This document shows positions 6,274 through 7,345 of a stretch of DNA of 7,345 bases, in pieces (the stretch's first letter is position 1; each line of letters begins with the position of its first letter). Location: the NCBI GenBank assembly GCA_022843505.1, contig JALHNN010000128.1:1-7345 (forward strand). Reading direction: 5' to 3'. Source of the DNA: Sulfuritalea sp. (GTDB lineage: Bacteria > Pseudomonadota > Gammaproteobacteria > Burkholderiales > Rhodocyclaceae). Made by a program: the position numbers and the translations under genes. The notes below the pieces were generated by a model. The model was not told where the DNA came from, ran no database searches, and was given only the letters and a program-made list of their open reading frames with translations.

Positions 6274-7345
6274 CTAAATCTCCTCCGCTTCCATCTTGAT
6301 TGCGCCGCAGGGGCATTCGGTGACGCAGACGCCGCAGCCCTTGCAGTAGTCGTAGTTGAACTGGAAGCGCTTGCCGGGACCGAGCTTGATCACGGCGTTG
6401 TCGGGGCAGACGCCGTAGCAGTTGTCGCACTCGAAGCAGTTGCCGCAGGAGAGGCAGCGCCGCGCCTCGAACAGCGCGGTACTCTCGTCCAGGCCGCCCT
6501 GAACTTCCTCGAAGGTCGATTGGCGGCGGATGATGTCGAGCATCGGCCGCACCGTCTTCGGCGCGTCGGCGTAGTACCAGGGGTTGAGCTTTTCGAACTG
6601 CGCGACTTCGTGCTTCGGCGCGGGCGCGTAAGTCTCGCCGCGCAGCCAGGCGTCGATGTTCCTTGCCGCCTTCTTGCCGTGGCCGACGGCGACCGTGACA
6701 TTGCGCTCGGCGGGCACCATGTCGCCGCCGGCGAAAATGCCGGGGTGGCCGGTCATCAGGTCGGTGCCGACCTTGACCACGCCGTCCTTGGTGACCTCGA
6801 GTCCGGGCACGCCGTTCAACAGGCCGAGGTCGACGTCCTGGCCCAGGGCCAGCACCACCGAGTCGGCTTCGAGGGTTTCGAATTCGCCGGTGGGCTGCGG
6901 GAAGCCCTTGTCGTCGAGCGCCATCTTCTCGATGGTGATTTCCTTGTCGCCGGCCTGCTTGATGGTGGACAGCCACTTGACCATGACGCCTTCCTGCAGC
7001 GCCTCCTCGATCTCGAAGTCGTGGGCCGGCGCCTTGTCGCGGGTGCGGCGGTAGACGATGATCGGTTCGGCGCCCATGCGCTTGACCGACCGGGCGACGT
7101 CGATCGCCGTGTTGCCGCCGCCATAGACCACGACGCGGCGGCCGAGCATGGGCTTGTCCTCGCCTTCCATGCTGCGCAACACCGAGATCGCATCGACGAT
7201 CTTCGCGGCGTCGCCGGAGGGAATCATGGCGCGCTTGCCGATGTGGGCGCCGACGGCGAGGAAGGCCGCGTCGAAGCCGCCCTTCTTCATTTCGTCGAGG
7301 ATGCTGTCGACCTTGCTGTTGAGCTTCACCGTGACGCCCATGTCG
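6274..7345 (-). CDS. GltD-like FAD/NAD(P) oxidoreductase with C-terminal 2[4Fe-4S] domain (5' end missing)
   Basis: This is the C-terminal 356 residues of a flavoprotein related to the small subunit of glutamate synthase; the frame is open to the window edge, so the ATG at 7341 is probably internal. Counting from it, the NAD(P)-binding Rossmann motif is 'VVVYGGGNTAIDVARS' (70-85), followed by 'VYRRTR'. The second FAD motif is 'GIFAGGDM', with 'VAVGHGKKAA' after it. Residues 296-345 are a ferredoxin-like module: the first group has six Cys at 296, 299, 302, 305, 308 and 312 (ending 'VCP'), the second 'CKGCGVCVTECP' has four. This supports two [4Fe-4S] clusters passing electrons between NAD(P)H and an iron-sulfur partner. 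Proteins of this build often serve 2-oxoacid:acceptor oxidoreductases (for example PadH of phenylglyoxylate dehydrogenase in Azoarcus, or 2-oxoglutarate:NADP+ oxidoreductase) rather than true glutamate synthase. The partner genes would lie beyond the window, so the substrate is unknown. Confidence 0.88.
   Translation of the reverse strand, partial: DMGVTVKLNSKVDSILDEMKKGGFDAAFLAVGAHIGKRAMIPSGDAAKIVDAISVLRSMEGEDKPMLGRRVVVYGGGNTAIDVARSVKRMGAEPIIVYRRTRDKAPAHDFEIEEALQEGVMVKWLSTIKQAGDKEITIEKMALDDKGFPQPTGEFETLEADSVVLALGQDVDLGLLNGVPGLEVTKDGVVKVGTDLMTGHPGIFAGGDMVPAERNVTVAVGHGKKAARNIDAWLRGETYAPAPKHEVAQFEKLNPWYYADAPKTVRPMLDIIRRQSTFEEVQGGLDESTALFEARRCLSCGNCFECDNCYGVCPDNAVIKLGPGKRFQFNYDYCKGCGVCVTECPCGAIKMEAEEI

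Noticed and set aside
6274..7345. Assignment as genuine glutamate synthase small subunit (gltD)
   Set aside because: The double-cluster ferredoxin module at the C-terminus is not part of ordinary GltD, whose cluster cysteines are N-terminal.

Overview
The window is GC-rich DNA, about two thirds G+C in most of it. Gene content and protein style suggest a betaproteobacterium, possibly of the Rhodocyclales or a related group. That placement rests on remembered family resemblance and was not checked by a search. There are four substantial protein-coding genes, two of them cut by the window edges, and one broken lipoprotein gene. I saw no tRNA, rRNA, CRISPR array, transposase or integrase.

Layout. 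Positions 1-842 (+) hold the C-terminal three quarters of an RlmN/Cfr-type radical-SAM RNA methyltransferase. Its stop overlaps by 7 bases the start of a short lipoprotein gene (836 onward, +), which is interrupted by an in-frame TAA and appears to lack a central segment. Positions 1135-1492 are a gene-poor, less GC-rich gap with several small inverted repeats. Positions 1502-4579 (+) encode the main gene: an exported 1025-residue protein with a helical, TPR-like N-terminal part and a C-terminal CHAT (caspase-like) domain with an intact His/Cys dyad. A 295-base gap follows, across which transcription converges. On the minus strand lie an HD-superfamily protein (6239-4875) and, upstream of it, a partial flavin/NAD(P) oxidoreductase of the GltD type with a C-terminal double [4Fe-4S] ferredoxin domain (7345-6274).

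How the genes relate. The methyltransferase and lipoprotein genes overlap and probably form, or once formed, one transcription unit. The oxidoreductase and HD genes are 34 bases apart on the same strand and may be co-transcribed, but no metabolic link between them is evident. The TPR-CHAT gene has its own strong ribosome binding site and no obvious partner on either side, so it looks like a stand-alone locus. It is the best candidate here for undescribed biology: a caspase-like protease predicted to act outside the cytoplasm, in a gene whose 5' third differs in base composition from the rest.
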